Shown: positions 42,965 through 51,546 of the stretch, one piece after another
Layout of the letters: the number at the start of each line of letters is the position of its first letter
Position numbering within the stretch: the stretch's first letter is position 1
DNA from: Myxococcota bacterium
Lineage (GTDB): Bacteria; Myxococcota_A; Polyangia; JAAYKL01
Direction: 5' to 3'
Assembly: GCA_030065855.1 (NCBI GenBank)
Contig: JASJCT010000009.1
Span: forward strand, 1 to 64,000
Length of the DNA stretch: 64,000 bases
The notes under the pieces: model-generated
Database searches by the model: none
The model's input: only the letters and a program-made list of their open reading frames with translations
What the model was told of the DNA's origin: nothing
Translations under genes and position numbers: made by a program

Positions 42965-43033
42965 GCTACCCAGGCCTTGGAGGTATCCAAACGGGGGCTT
43001 AAGCGCCGTATGAAAGCCCTCGGCATGGGGTAG
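42965..43033 (+). pseudogene. Out-of-frame remnant of activator C-terminus
   Basis: In another frame than the gene above, this stretch reads QALEVSKRGLKRRMKALGMG then TAG. It matches the end of the preceding activator (LMVSKRGLMMRMKELGMR). It shows that the second activator once had the same C-terminal HTH and lost about 100 codons plus frame by deletion. Confidence 0.7.
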
Positions 43034-43034
43034 G

Positions 43035-43089
43035 ACACTGTGTTAGCACTGTCACCCCTGACACAGTCTGACATTAGCTGACACAGTGT
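43035..43089. promoter_or_regulatory. Multiple dyads, possible activator binding sites
   Basis: ACACTGTGTTAGC (43035-43047) is mirrored by GCTGACACAGTGT (43077-43089) with one mismatch. Between them is CTGTCACCCCTGACACAG, a second dyad. CTGACACAG-type half sites recur four times in 60 bp. This clustering is typical of upstream activator sites for sigma-54 regulators; the target could be the kinase at 43666. No -24/-12 promoter was found by eye. Confidence 0.4.
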
Positions 43090-43202
43090 GACGGTTTTTT
43101 TCACGATCTGTCACAAGCCGTGCAACGGCGAATGACGCTCTCCCTCATGCGCCACAAAGCGACAAAGTCATACGTTCCCAAAAGTGCTGGCAAAAACAAG
43201 AA

Positions 43203-43560
43203 ATAGATGTAGCTGCGGGGTTTATCCCCGCTTTGAAAGGCTAGACATATCAGGATATTTCAAGTGAGGGGATAAACCCCATATGCGTTAACTATTTGGC
43301 CGACCACTGGGAAACCCCGAAGGGGTTGCCCATACTAGCCCGGGGCAACGCCCCGGGATTATTTAAAACCTGATGGATCGCCCTTACAGGGCTTGTATCT
43401 TCTTTTTTCTTAATGATCCGAGGGCGTTGCCCTGGGCTGAGATGGTAGACCCCCTTGGGGTCCACCTGCCGCCATTGCCTTAGGTTAACGCATATGGGGA
43501 GTAACCCCTCACCGACAAGAATTTGGACGTTGGCCACTGGTTTTTGAGAAGTTACAGCTC
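43203..43560 (+). repeat. Dispersed palindromic repeat, copy B, with five-hairpin cassette in the loop
   Basis: The outer parts match the reverse complement of 9609-9754. The central palindrome is split: GTGAGGGG...CCCCATATGCGTTAAC (43264-43292) pairs with GTTAACGCATATGGGG...CCCCTCAC (43484-43512), 24 of 29 positions complementary. The interior holds five successive hairpins: AACCCC/GGGGTT (43313-43327), CCCGGGGC/GCCCCGGG (43339-43357), GCCCT/AGGGC (43380-43392), AGGGC/GCCCT (43421-43433) and GACCCC/GGGGTC (43448-43462). A minus-strand frame through it encodes SPGQRPRII and NNPGALPRASMGNPFG, a reading I recall from similar intergenic repeats; it is not a gene. Confidence 0.75.
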
Positions 43561-43665
43561 CAGCTGAAAACCGGCCCGCATATTGCAAAGGAATGGTGGC
43601 GTTTTTGATAGCTGTCGACCCATCGCGAAAATGGGAGGGGGGCGACGAGAAGGACAGGTAGGAAC

Positions 43666-44658
43666 GTGAAACACATGGCGCAAAGTCTTCCACCCATCAC
43701 GCCCGGAACAATCGTGGGCAGATACGTGGTCATAGGGGAGCTGGGCCGAGGGGGGATGAGCGAGGTGTTTCTAGCCCGCGATACATGGCTCGATCGAAAT
43801 GTTTGTTTAAAGATGATTCCCTTGGAACCGATCGCAGAGGCGGCAATTAGGGAGCGATTTATGGCCGAAACCCGCGTGCTGGCTCGGTTCAACCATCCCG
43901 GTATTATCTCTATCTACGGGGTGGGTGAACATGCCGGTCGGCTCTACGCGGCCCTGGAGTTCGTCGATGGTCACCCCCTGCGGGATCAGATCTCGACAAA
44001 AATGCCCCTTGCGGCAGCCGCGCGCATCGGACTGACAATAGCCGCTGCCCTGTCAGCCCTGCACGCCCAGCAGATACTCCACGGGGATCTAAAGCCAGAG
44101 AACGTTATGATCAATCGAAACGGGACAGCTCGCTTGGTGGATTTCGGGCTGGCCGATACGTTTGAAGATCCCATATACGCCCGGAGCTACAGCTCTAACA
44201 TAGAGTTGGCCCTCAAAGAAGCCCTCGGGCTTGCCCGGCCAGAAGGCTATGAACGGAGATATACCCGGGAGTTATCCGGCACACCCCTATACATGGCGCC
44301 GGAACAGTGGAAACAGGAGCCGTTGAGCGGCGCTACGGACATTTGGGCCCTTGGCTTGATACTTTACGAGGTGTTAAGCGGTACCTTGCCTTTTGATGTG
44401 TCCAACGCCTGCGCAACCTCACTCTGCGCTCGGGTATGTTCCAATATACCGCTCTCTACCCTATGCGATAGAGACGATATACCTCGAGACGTAGGGCAGT
44501 TCGTGGATCGCTGTATGAACAAGAAACCTAAAAACCGACCCACTGCCTTGGAAGTCGTGAGCTTCATGGAGAGGAAGGTACGCGCAGAGGCGCACCGACA
44601 CAAACCTCACGCCAATGAACTGTCGGTTTTGAGAAGCCCCTCGTATCGAGCGGCATGA
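43666..44658 (+). CDS. Soluble Ser/Thr protein kinase with HGD catalytic motif
   Basis: 330 residues from a GTG at 43666 with AGGTAGGA upstream (ATG at 43675 possible). The kinase domain fills the protein: GRGGMSEV Gly-rich loop, CLKM Lys, HGDLKPEN at 139-146 (Arg of HRD replaced by Gly), DFG, and GTPLYMAPEQW. The loss of the HRD Arg suggests it does not need activation-loop phosphorylation. An insert of about 30 residues (YSSNIELALKEALGLARPEG) lies between DFG and the APE motif. No membrane segment or extra domain. Last gene of the signalling cluster; FHA regulators upstream are plausible partners. Confidence 0.9.
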   Translation: MKHMAQSLPPITPGTIVGRYVVIGELGRGGMSEVFLARDTWLDRNVCLKMIPLEPIAEAAIRERFMAETRVLARFNHPGIISIYGVGEHAGRLYAALEFVDGHPLRDQISTKMPLAAAARIGLTIAAALSALHAQQILHGDLKPENVMINRNGTARLVDFGLADTFEDPIYARSYSSNIELALKEALGLARPEGYERRYTRELSGTPLYMAPEQWKQEPLSGATDIWALGLILYEVLSGTLPFDVSNACATSLCARVCSNIPLSTLCDRDDIPRDVGQFVDRCMNKKPKNRPTALEVVSFMERKVRAEAHRHKPHANELSVLRSPSYRAA

Positions 44659-44795
44659 GCGTACACGTAATCAACGCGATGCAAACCAACTGGTTTCAAG
44701 CTTGCGCAACTACCCGATCGGTTGACCGCAGGTTTGTTACATTTCCCATCGCCCTGGGGAGATTGGGAAACCTAAGGGGAGGGGGTTGTCGGGAA

Positions 44796-44862
44796 GTGGA
44801 GCAAGGACTCCGATAGTCGTAATAATCTTCCACCAAACACCAGCTATCGGAGTCCTCTCCAC
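44796..44862. terminator. Long hairpin between convergent genes
   Basis: GTGGAG-CAA-GGACTCCGATAG is mirrored by CTATCGGAGTCC-T-CTCCAC (12 + 6 paired bases, 27-nt loop). It sits between the convergent kinase and TOPRIM-like genes. There is no T-run, so it may be a Rho-assisted or bidirectional terminator, or the end of a lost mobile element. Confidence 0.45.
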
Positions 44863-44900
44863 CTGTCCGATGACATCGGTTGAGCATTGGGCCGCCGTCT

Positions 44901-45713
44901 CTAAAGAATCTCGCTAAGCCGAACACATATTTGATGTCCCACTACTTTCGGTTCAATATTTGGATCCTGTAAAAACTTCCTTAATAAGTACTCCCCCCAG
45001 CCAGTTTTGTTTGTGATAAAATCGCCACGCACTTGTTTGAGGACAGCTGGTTTTGGCCTTAGCCGGCGTATCGCCTTCAGCGCCGGTTTTAAGATCGCAC
45101 TGTCCGGATGACGCTCCTGAGGATCTCCCCAGCCCTTCGTGGGCCAGCCTGGTATTTGTCGATTGACTACACCCAATGCCCGCTTTACCCCCTGCTCGTC
45201 CTGTACTAAAAGATTTTCGAACATGGGCTCCATGCATACGGCCAGTATGGTGCCTTTTTCCAAGCGAGTCGTGTTCGTTTTAGCTCCTGGGTTGGACCGT
45301 TGACTAAGATCCTTTAACCGCAACTTCGCGCACTCCCGCCACAGGTCGGGCAGGACCTTTGAATGGGACAGCAAGTTGTATAAATCAAGAGTTTCTCTCC
45401 ATCTACAAAAGCTGCCTGACGGATTCCAAGCGGGGACAAGGTCCCAAGCAACCACGGCGGCATCAAATGGCGTCTTCGTCATCTGACGCATCATGCGTTG
45501 ATCGAGTCCTTCGGATGCGCCGCTCATTTTAGGCTTGTCTGGATCCATTGCGATGAGGTGTTTCTTGGAGATCGGAACAATAAGATCGAATGGTTCAATT
45601 TTGAGAGCCTCGACCAGGTCTTCATTCCAGATTCTAATTAATGGGTCGAGTTGTCGGGGAGTGGGGGGCGACTCGCTACCTTCTACAAACAGAGCTACTC
45701 GCAGTGCTGCCAT
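44901..45713 (-). CDS. TOPRIM/DUF4276-like partner of ATPase
   Basis: 270 residues, no signal peptide. It begins VALFVEGSES with Glu11, and has FDAAVVAWDLVP with Asp91 after a hydrophobic strand, the spacing of acidic residues seen in TOPRIM-type nucleases such as OLD, DUF4276 and AriB-like proteins. The C-terminal half is helical and basic (ALKAIRRLRPKPAVLKQV). The start codon overlaps the stop of the ATPase gene by one base (TAATG), so the two proteins are made together. ATPase plus TOPRIM pairs include known anti-phage systems (PARIS, Gabija, OLD). The family assignment is inference from context and weak motifs. Confidence 0.65.
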   Translation of the reverse strand: MAALRVALFVEGSESPPTPRQLDPLIRIWNEDLVEALKIEPFDLIVPISKKHLIAMDPDKPKMSGASEGLDQRMMRQMTKTPFDAAVVAWDLVPAWNPSGSFCRWRETLDLYNLLSHSKVLPDLWRECAKLRLKDLSQRSNPGAKTNTTRLEKGTILAVCMEPMFENLLVQDEQGVKRALGVVNRQIPGWPTKGWGDPQERHPDSAILKPALKAIRRLRPKPAVLKQVRGDFITNKTGWGEYLLRKFLQDPNIEPKVVGHQICVRLSEIL

Positions 45714-46903
45714 TACTCTTCCCGCTCGACTAGGTTTACATATCTGGTACCGGCCGGGATTGAGCCGTGAAAATTCAACACTTCTGGTTTCTCTGCGAAG
45801 TTTTCATACTGGGTTGTCCCCACCACACGGCGTACATGAATGATGGAGTTCAAAGGGACATCATCCAATACCCATGGGGAGTGGGTTGTGATGATCACCT
45901 GTACGCCCTCGTCTGCGGCAGATTGTAGGTGCCTGAGAACTGCTTTTACGGTCCAGGGATCGAGACCGTTCTCGACCTCTTCAATGCAGATTAGGGACGG
46001 TCTGGGCTCTCGACACAGAAGAGCCAGTATCGCAGTGATTCGCCTGGTGCCCTCTGATAGCATCCAGGCTGGAATAGGGAATTGAGACCGCCCGGAACGT
46101 CCGCTATACGGCATGCGCTCAAGCAGGTTGTAGTAAACTTGAGCGTCTCTGCCTGTAGGCGCGTCGGACACCTCTACATTCCGAATACCGTCGAGAATCT
46201 CTCTAATGCTCTCAACAAGATCCTTACGCTGCTCATCGTTTAGCTCATGCAACAGTGCCGGCAGTGTCTGACCTTCCTCGTCGAGGATTGGCTCAAATGA
46301 TCTGCGAGTGGCTGCTGAACCGTGCGCAAGCCGATTGGGGCTTAGCCTGAGAAAAACAGCGCCCTGCCAGAATTCATTTAAGAATGAGGGACTCATTTCT
46401 TGATCGCCCTCAAAGTCAGTCGACCGGCTAAGGGCCAGGCGGTCCGGTTCTCGTACAGGGAACTTTCCAATCGCGCTTGACTCCCCGCTCGGAAATACCC
46501 AACGAACACCATCCACGGTTGTAATGAAACTCTCTGCTGTTCTTCCGGAATCCCGCAAAGAGCAAAGTCTCTCATCCATGATTTCCGGTAACCCTTTTTT
46601 GTCCGCCACTCGAATGATGTAGCGCCACTTCGAAGCATCTGCTTCCCCCCATTTCAAGTCCAATTCGAAATAGGGAATCCTAGTGCGTGAGCGGAGATTG
46701 ATGAGATCGGATGCACCAAAATATCGATCACAGGCTTCGCGGGCATCTCTCCTTATTGTGGCGTCGAGCCATTGCAGCGCCTCGAGCAGAGTACTTTTAC
46801 CACTGCCATTCCGCCCGATGATGACATTAAAACCTCTTAGCGAAACCGGTTCCGGCGTGAATGCAGCTTTGAACCGCGATACCCCTACTTCTTTCAGAAT
46901 CAT
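45713..46903 (-). CDS. RecF/OLD-like ABC ATPase (AAA_21 type)
   Basis: 396 residues; start at 46903 set by GATGAGGATATC. Walker A GRNGSGKS at 30-37, an ABC signature-like WMLSEGTRRITAIL, Walker B SLICIEEVENGLDP and a switch His in ITTHSPWVLDD show an SMC/RecF-type ATPase without a long coiled coil. Proteins of this type act as sensors or motors in DNA repair and in phage defence together with a nuclease. It is directly coupled to the TOPRIM-like gene and lies 73 bp after the SNF2 helicase gene on the same strand. Confidence 0.88.
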   Translation of the reverse strand: MILKEVGVSRFKAAFTPEPVSLRGFNVIIGRNGSGKSTLLEALQWLDATIRRDAREACDRYFGASDLINLRSRTRIPYFELDLKWGEADASKWRYIIRVADKKGLPEIMDERLCSLRDSGRTAESFITTVDGVRWVFPSGESSAIGKFPVREPDRLALSRSTDFEGDQEMSPSFLNEFWQGAVFLRLSPNRLAHGSAATRRSFEPILDEEGQTLPALLHELNDEQRKDLVESIREILDGIRNVEVSDAPTGRDAQVYYNLLERMPYSGRSGRSQFPIPAWMLSEGTRRITAILALLCREPRPSLICIEEVENGLDPWTVKAVLRHLQSAADEGVQVIITTHSPWVLDDVPLNSIIHVRRVVGTTQYENFAEKPEVLNFHGSIPAGTRYVNLVEREE

Positions 46904-46976
46904 GATATCCTCATCGCTTTCCTGGCTGAGTGAAGAGTGAATTGACAATAGCCCAAAACAGCATGGGCGTATAGGA

Positions 46977-49652
46977 TCATCCGGCTGGCAGCAGTCGGGC
47001 CAGGTTTTGCGCCAGGGTATCGAGGATTGCCGCGTCGGGGAGCGTAACAGTCAGCTTGACCCGACCGTGTTCATCCTTTTCGATGCATTGGTCCATACTC
47101 TTACGCAGTTGATTGGCAAGTGCTTCAGATTGTGGGGTTGTCGGCATTTCCGGCAGCATTTCGCCCATGAAACCAAAGGCGGCCTGCAACAACTGACCGC
47201 CGGCCAAGGACAATTTTTCTTTGCGCTCGGCCACGGCTCGCATTTGGGCTTCGGTTTCAGCTTGTTGTCCCTTGTGCTCGGGCGCCTGCTGTTTAGCACC
47301 GAGCAGCTTCTCCAGCCGGCGTTTGAGCTCTTCCATGCCGCTTTCCAACTCGACCATCGATACTTCTGAACCCAGATCCAAGGCGGCCAAGGCCAATTCG
47401 TGCTTGGCCGACAGCGTGACAAGCAGGTTCTCCTCGATGGTTTCCTCGGTGACCAGCAGGTAGACCTGGACCGGATTCTGTTGGCCCATTCTATGGGCCC
47501 GGCTGATCCGCTGCTCGAGCACAGCCGGATTCCAGGGCAGATCTACGTTCACCACTGTGTTGGCCATTTGCAGGTTGAGACCCGTAGATCCGGCATTGGT
47601 GGTGATGAAAAAGCGGCATCCCGCATCTGTTTGAAATTGATTGACCAATCCCTGGCGCTTTTTCTGGGGTACTGATCCATCGAGTCGAACAAACGGCAGG
47701 CCGTTCTTTTCGAGCAAGGGCTCGATCAGATCCAACATGGTGGTCCACTCGGAAAACAAGACCACCTTGCGGTCCGGCTCTGCAGCAAATCCCCTGAACA
47801 GCTCGTCGAGCCGTTCCAGCTTGCTTGAATAGGCCTGCTTTTTTTGACGATTGACCAGAAAGGTGCTGTTGGCCACTAGCCGGCACATCAACAGGGCTTT
47901 CTGCAGGCGCAGCAGATCCATTTCAGTAAGGTATTCTTTGCGGACGATTTGCTGAACGATCTGCATGAAGCTTCCGTGTACTTGCAGCTGCTCCTTGGTT
48001 GGCTCGATCCGTTCAATGGTCGTCGTGCGCGCCGGCAATTGCTGCATCACCGAGCTTCGCGTGCGGCGCAGCAATACCGGCCGCAGCTTTTCCCGCACCT
48101 CATCGAGCCCTTCGTAGCCGAGCACCTTGCCAAACGCGTCCACAACCCGATGCCGGTTGAAAAAGCGAAAGGCCGGTCCCAGCCGCCGGTCGTCGATAAA
48201 TTCGACAATGGAAAACAGATCATCGAGCCGATTTTCCAATGGCGTCCCGGTGAGCACCAGCGCAAACGGCGATTGCAATCCCTTGATCACTCGGGTCGTC
48301 TTGGCCTCCCAGTTCTTGATACGCTGGCCTTCATCGAGAATGATCAAATCCCACTTAACTCGCTCTATGGCAAGGATGTCCCGCAATACCTGCTCGTAGT
48401 TGCAGATGGTGAAAAATGCGTCGCCCGCGTATTGCTTGGCCCGCTCCTTTGCCGCGCCCAGCACCGGGGCTGCGCTGCGATCACAAAACCTGCTGATTTC
48501 ACTGCGCCACTGGGATTTGAGCGATGCTGGGCAAACCACGAGCACCTTTTTGATACCTACCTTGCGGGCGAGCAATTCGGCGATACCAATACCCTGAATG
48601 GTTTTGCCGAGCCCCATATCATCGGCCAACACGGCCCGTCCTGCGCCCACGGCAAAGGCGATACCGTCAAGCTGATAGGGCAAAAGCTCGGCATGCAGCA
48701 GGGTCGTACGCAAAGTGTGGTTCTCTGGATCCTGCCGGATTTCTTCGCTCAGCCGGGCCAGGCGAACCTGCAGGGAGCGAGCCTGGATCAGCTCTTCCGC
48801 GTCCGGGTAGATCGCGACTGGATAACCACACCCTTCGATTTGACCCACTCGGTTAAATAGATCGCCAGGGTCTTGGATCGGTCTGTTGAGCAACGGCCCT
48901 GCGATATCGACCGTCTCAAGCGGAATTTGGTCTGGGGCAAGCAGTCTGAGGGCTAGCTGATCGCTGTAATCTACGATTACACTGAATCCCTGCCGGACAT
49001 ACGGCGCTGACCGCTGTTGGGCATTGAATTTGCGCTTCGTCCAGTTTTGCACCCGAAAGATATGCTTGCACACGCCGAGGGTGTTTTTGCGAAAATCCGG
49101 GCACGAGCAAAACGACACCCCTGGCTCAAATCCCCGCAAGGCCACCCGGTAGGCCCTGCCCGAAGTGCGATTCGTGACCAAGTAGTCAGTCCAGATCTGT
49201 TGGGGATTGCTGCTGCGCACCTCCATCCGCTCTTCTTTGGCCCGGGTCCGTCGGTCCGCAATGGCCCGGTCGATGATTTCGGCCTCGGTCAAGCTGCCCA
49301 AAGGCGCCATATCCGGCCGCAGTGCTGACAGGCCCAGGGCCATCTTTTCTTCTAAAATCAACGACACCGCGGCCCCGATATGTTCGCACACACCGTTGCC
49401 GCAGCTGCAGTCAAACAGCAACCGCCGGCGCCCCCTATCGCTGAGCCAGATTCTGGCTTCGATATCGCCGAAGCAGAGACAAAATGCGTCATCGTTTAAG
49501 TTCACCTGCTCATCGATGTTGATATCCCAGGCGCCACCGCGGATCAAAAATCGCTCAGACCCCTCGCCGAGCAGCTTTTTGGCTTGTAGAAAATTGAGCC
49601 GGGACAGGCGATCTTTAAGCGTCAACTCCTTACTGTTTTTTGTAGCCGGCAT
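46977..49652 (-). CDS. SNF2-family helicase with two SWIM zinc motifs
   Basis: 891 residues if started at 49652 (AAGGAT about 10 nt upstream); the ATG at 49664 sits right on AAGG and is less likely. The N-terminus has two SWIM-like zinc motifs, CSCGNGVCEHIG and CSCPDFRKNTLGVCKHIF. The SNF2 motor follows: DDMGLGKTIQ (I), ILDEGQRIKN (II), LTGTPLENRLDDLF (III), FSEWTTMLDL, and QRISRAHRMGQQNPVQ (VI). It would translocate on double-stranded DNA and remodel protein-DNA complexes. Such proteins occur both as housekeeping RapA-like factors and in defence islands. Neighbouring ATPase and TOPRIM genes on the same strand suggest the latter (inference). Confidence 0.92.
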   Translation of the reverse strand: MPATKNSKELTLKDRLSRLNFLQAKKLLGEGSERFLIRGGAWDINIDEQVNLNDDAFCLCFGDIEARIWLSDRGRRRLLFDCSCGNGVCEHIGAAVSLILEEKMALGLSALRPDMAPLGSLTEAEIIDRAIADRRTRAKEERMEVRSSNPQQIWTDYLVTNRTSGRAYRVALRGFEPGVSFCSCPDFRKNTLGVCKHIFRVQNWTKRKFNAQQRSAPYVRQGFSVIVDYSDQLALRLLAPDQIPLETVDIAGPLLNRPIQDPGDLFNRVGQIEGCGYPVAIYPDAEELIQARSLQVRLARLSEEIRQDPENHTLRTTLLHAELLPYQLDGIAFAVGAGRAVLADDMGLGKTIQGIGIAELLARKVGIKKVLVVCPASLKSQWRSEISRFCDRSAAPVLGAAKERAKQYAGDAFFTICNYEQVLRDILAIERVKWDLIILDEGQRIKNWEAKTTRVIKGLQSPFALVLTGTPLENRLDDLFSIVEFIDDRRLGPAFRFFNRHRVVDAFGKVLGYEGLDEVREKLRPVLLRRTRSSVMQQLPARTTTIERIEPTKEQLQVHGSFMQIVQQIVRKEYLTEMDLLRLQKALLMCRLVANSTFLVNRQKKQAYSSKLERLDELFRGFAAEPDRKVVLFSEWTTMLDLIEPLLEKNGLPFVRLDGSVPQKKRQGLVNQFQTDAGCRFFITTNAGSTGLNLQMANTVVNVDLPWNPAVLEQRISRAHRMGQQNPVQVYLLVTEETIEENLLVTLSAKHELALAALDLGSEVSMVELESGMEELKRRLEKLLGAKQQAPEHKGQQAETEAQMRAVAERKEKLSLAGGQLLQAAFGFMGEMLPEMPTTPQSEALANQLRKSMDQCIEKDEHGRVKLTVTLPDAAILDTLAQNLARLLPAG

Positions 49653-50037
49653 GTTGTTCCACATCCTTTCTCAAGGCACGTGCGTTGACCTGCGCAAGGC
49701 ACCGTTTGCTGGCTGCGATTTTCCCTTGTGGTTTTCCCAAAAACGAACGCAACTCGCAAGCCCCAAGAGCAACGCATCCCCCCAACACGTCCAATCCAAA
49801 CAAATGCCTACTTGTCGAAGGGAATATTTTTGCGATGCTCGAGGGCAATGGAGAAGATATCTTATGCGTCACATCGACATAAAACTCCTGCAGGACCTGG
49901 GTGCTGATTGCTAGGGTTGCCGCCGAGATGGTAGCCAGTATCCAGCCAGGATCTTTACCCTTGAAATGGTTTCCTTGTCGAACGTGTGGCACGCATTAAA
50001 CGTGATATCAATGGCGGGTCTGGCTTCCTCTTGTGGT
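49653..50037. other. Intergenic region with PIN remnant
   Basis: 385 bp upstream of the SNF2 gene and downstream of the M32 gene. Apart from the PIN fragment at 49825-49932 I see only a perhaps older decayed reading frame; no hairpin or promoter stands out. Confidence 0.45.
49825..49932 (-). pseudogene. Fragment of a PIN-domain gene
   Basis: The minus strand encodes LAISTQVLQEFYVDVTHKIS then SPLPSSIAKI, which matches the conserved segment of PIN proteins that carries the second acidic residue (ISTQVLQEFY). The flanking frame shows no other PIN motif and no start, so it is a relic of a toxin gene. Confidence 0.5.
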
Positions 50038-51546
50038 CTACAACCTATAAAGCTCGCCGTACTTGGTCTCGCAGTAGTGCATGAAGTGGCCTGGATCTGG
50101 ATCGCTTCCTGTGGCGTGACGCATGAGATCGACCGGTCGATAGGTGCCCCCTAACCCGTGGATATGGTGCCGTAGCCATTCCAGTAAGGGTTGAAATTCC
50201 CCTTTCTCAAACTGGCCTTCAAGATCTCCAACTGCCTGCTTGGCTTGGGAAAAGAGCGCTGCCGCGTAGAGGTTGCCCAGGGTGTACGTGGGAAAGTAGC
50301 CCACCAGGCCCGCGGACCAATGGACGTCCTGCATCACCCCATTTACCATGTCCAACGGCTCGACCCCGAGGTAGGTCTTCATGGTTTCTCGCCAGGCGTC
50401 TGGCAAATCCGCTACGGTCAAGTTGCCGCGCATGATCGCGAGCTCCAATTCGAACCGCACCAGGATGTGGAGGTTGTAGGTAACCTCGTCTGCCTGCACC
50501 CGGTTCAGGCTCGGTCGAACAGCGTTCACTGCCCCGACAAATGTTGAGAGGGAGACGTCATCGAACGCGCTAAAGGCGGCCTGGAACTTGGGAAAGAAAT
50601 AGCGCCAGAAACCAAAGGAGCGACCCACGAGGTTTTCCCATAGCCGGGATTGGGATTCGTGGATGCCGTATGATGGGACCGATCCGCGGGGGGTGCCCCA
50701 GTGTTCTGTGGGAAGGCCCTGTTCGTAGATGCCATGGCCAGCTTCGTGAAGGGTACCGAACACCGCACTCGCAACCCTGTCTTCAGCGTACCTGGTTGTA
50801 ATGCGCACATCACGGGGACCCATGCCGATGGTAAACGGATGCGCTGTGGTGTCGATGCGGCCCGCGTCAAGATCGTATCCAATGGCCTGCGCGAGTTCTC
50901 GGACAAATCCCTTTTGGGCATCGATTAGGCACCGCTGGGACAGTATTTCTGTTTTGGGTCGAACTGCGCTGCCTTTGATCGCGTCGACCAACTGAACGAG
51001 GAACGCGCGTAATTTGGAAAAAATCGGTTCAATGGACGCAGCGGTTTGCCCGGGTTCGTACTCATCGAGCAATGCATCGTATGCCTCGTCCCCACCGCCG
51101 ATGGCCTGGGCTTTTTCGTCGAGCAGCTGAAAGACCTTGGCCAGCTCCGGGGCAAATGCATGCCAATCGCTCGTCGGCCGGGTGCGCTCCCAAACCGTCT
51201 CGCACCTGGACGTGGCCCGGGCGAGCTCTTCGGCAATGCGTTTCGGCACCTTGGTATCCCGGTCATAAGCGCGACGCCAGTCGCGGATGTTCACGGCCGC
51301 AGCTGACGTTGGATCTGCTGTCATTTCCGTACCCTCTACATCGGCCAAGCGCTCGCCAATGAGCGGATCTGTGGACCGCTCGTGGATCAGGCGGGTCAGT
51401 AGGGCCAGCTGCTCGGCCCGGTGGGCATGGCCCTGTGGCGGCAGATAGGTGCGCTGGTCCCACGCCATGGCGCTGCCCATGGACGCAAAAGTGCTGATTT
51501 CCCTGCTGTTTTGAAGCAGCCAGTCATAGGCGTCTTGTGGCGTCAT
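50038..51546 (-). CDS. M32 family metallocarboxypeptidase (Taq type)
   Basis: 502 residues, full length for a thermostable carboxypeptidase of family M32. The zinc site is H267EAGH271 with Glu297 in GIHESQSRLWEN; other signatures are MAWDQRTYLPPQGHAHRAEQ, HPFTIGMGPRDVRITTRY and YNLHILVRFELE. A cytoplasmic Zn/Co-dependent enzyme that removes C-terminal residues with broad specificity. Its ATG overlaps the stop of the ankyrin lipoprotein gene by 4 bp. Confidence 0.95.
   Translation of the reverse strand: MTPQDAYDWLLQNSREISTFASMGSAMAWDQRTYLPPQGHAHRAEQLALLTRLIHERSTDPLIGERLADVEGTEMTADPTSAAAVNIRDWRRAYDRDTKVPKRIAEELARATSRCETVWERTRPTSDWHAFAPELAKVFQLLDEKAQAIGGGDEAYDALLDEYEPGQTAASIEPIFSKLRAFLVQLVDAIKGSAVRPKTEILSQRCLIDAQKGFVRELAQAIGYDLDAGRIDTTAHPFTIGMGPRDVRITTRYAEDRVASAVFGTLHEAGHGIYEQGLPTEHWGTPRGSVPSYGIHESQSRLWENLVGRSFGFWRYFFPKFQAAFSAFDDVSLSTFVGAVNAVRPSLNRVQADEVTYNLHILVRFELELAIMRGNLTVADLPDAWRETMKTYLGVEPLDMVNGVMQDVHWSAGLVGYFPTYTLGNLYAAALFSQAKQAVGDLEGQFEKGEFQPLLEWLRHHIHGLGGTYRPVDLMRHATGSDPDPGHFMHYCETKYGELYRL

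Noticed and set aside
43292-43693. 133-codon minus-strand ORF through the hairpin cassette
   Set aside because: Its sequence comes from GC-rich stem-loops (SPGQRPRII type readings seen in repeats), has no start signal and overlaps the kinase start.
47949-48860. 303-codon plus-strand ORF antisense to the SNF2 helicase
   Set aside because: It lies entirely inside a strongly supported helicase gene, has no ribosome site and no recognisable motif.
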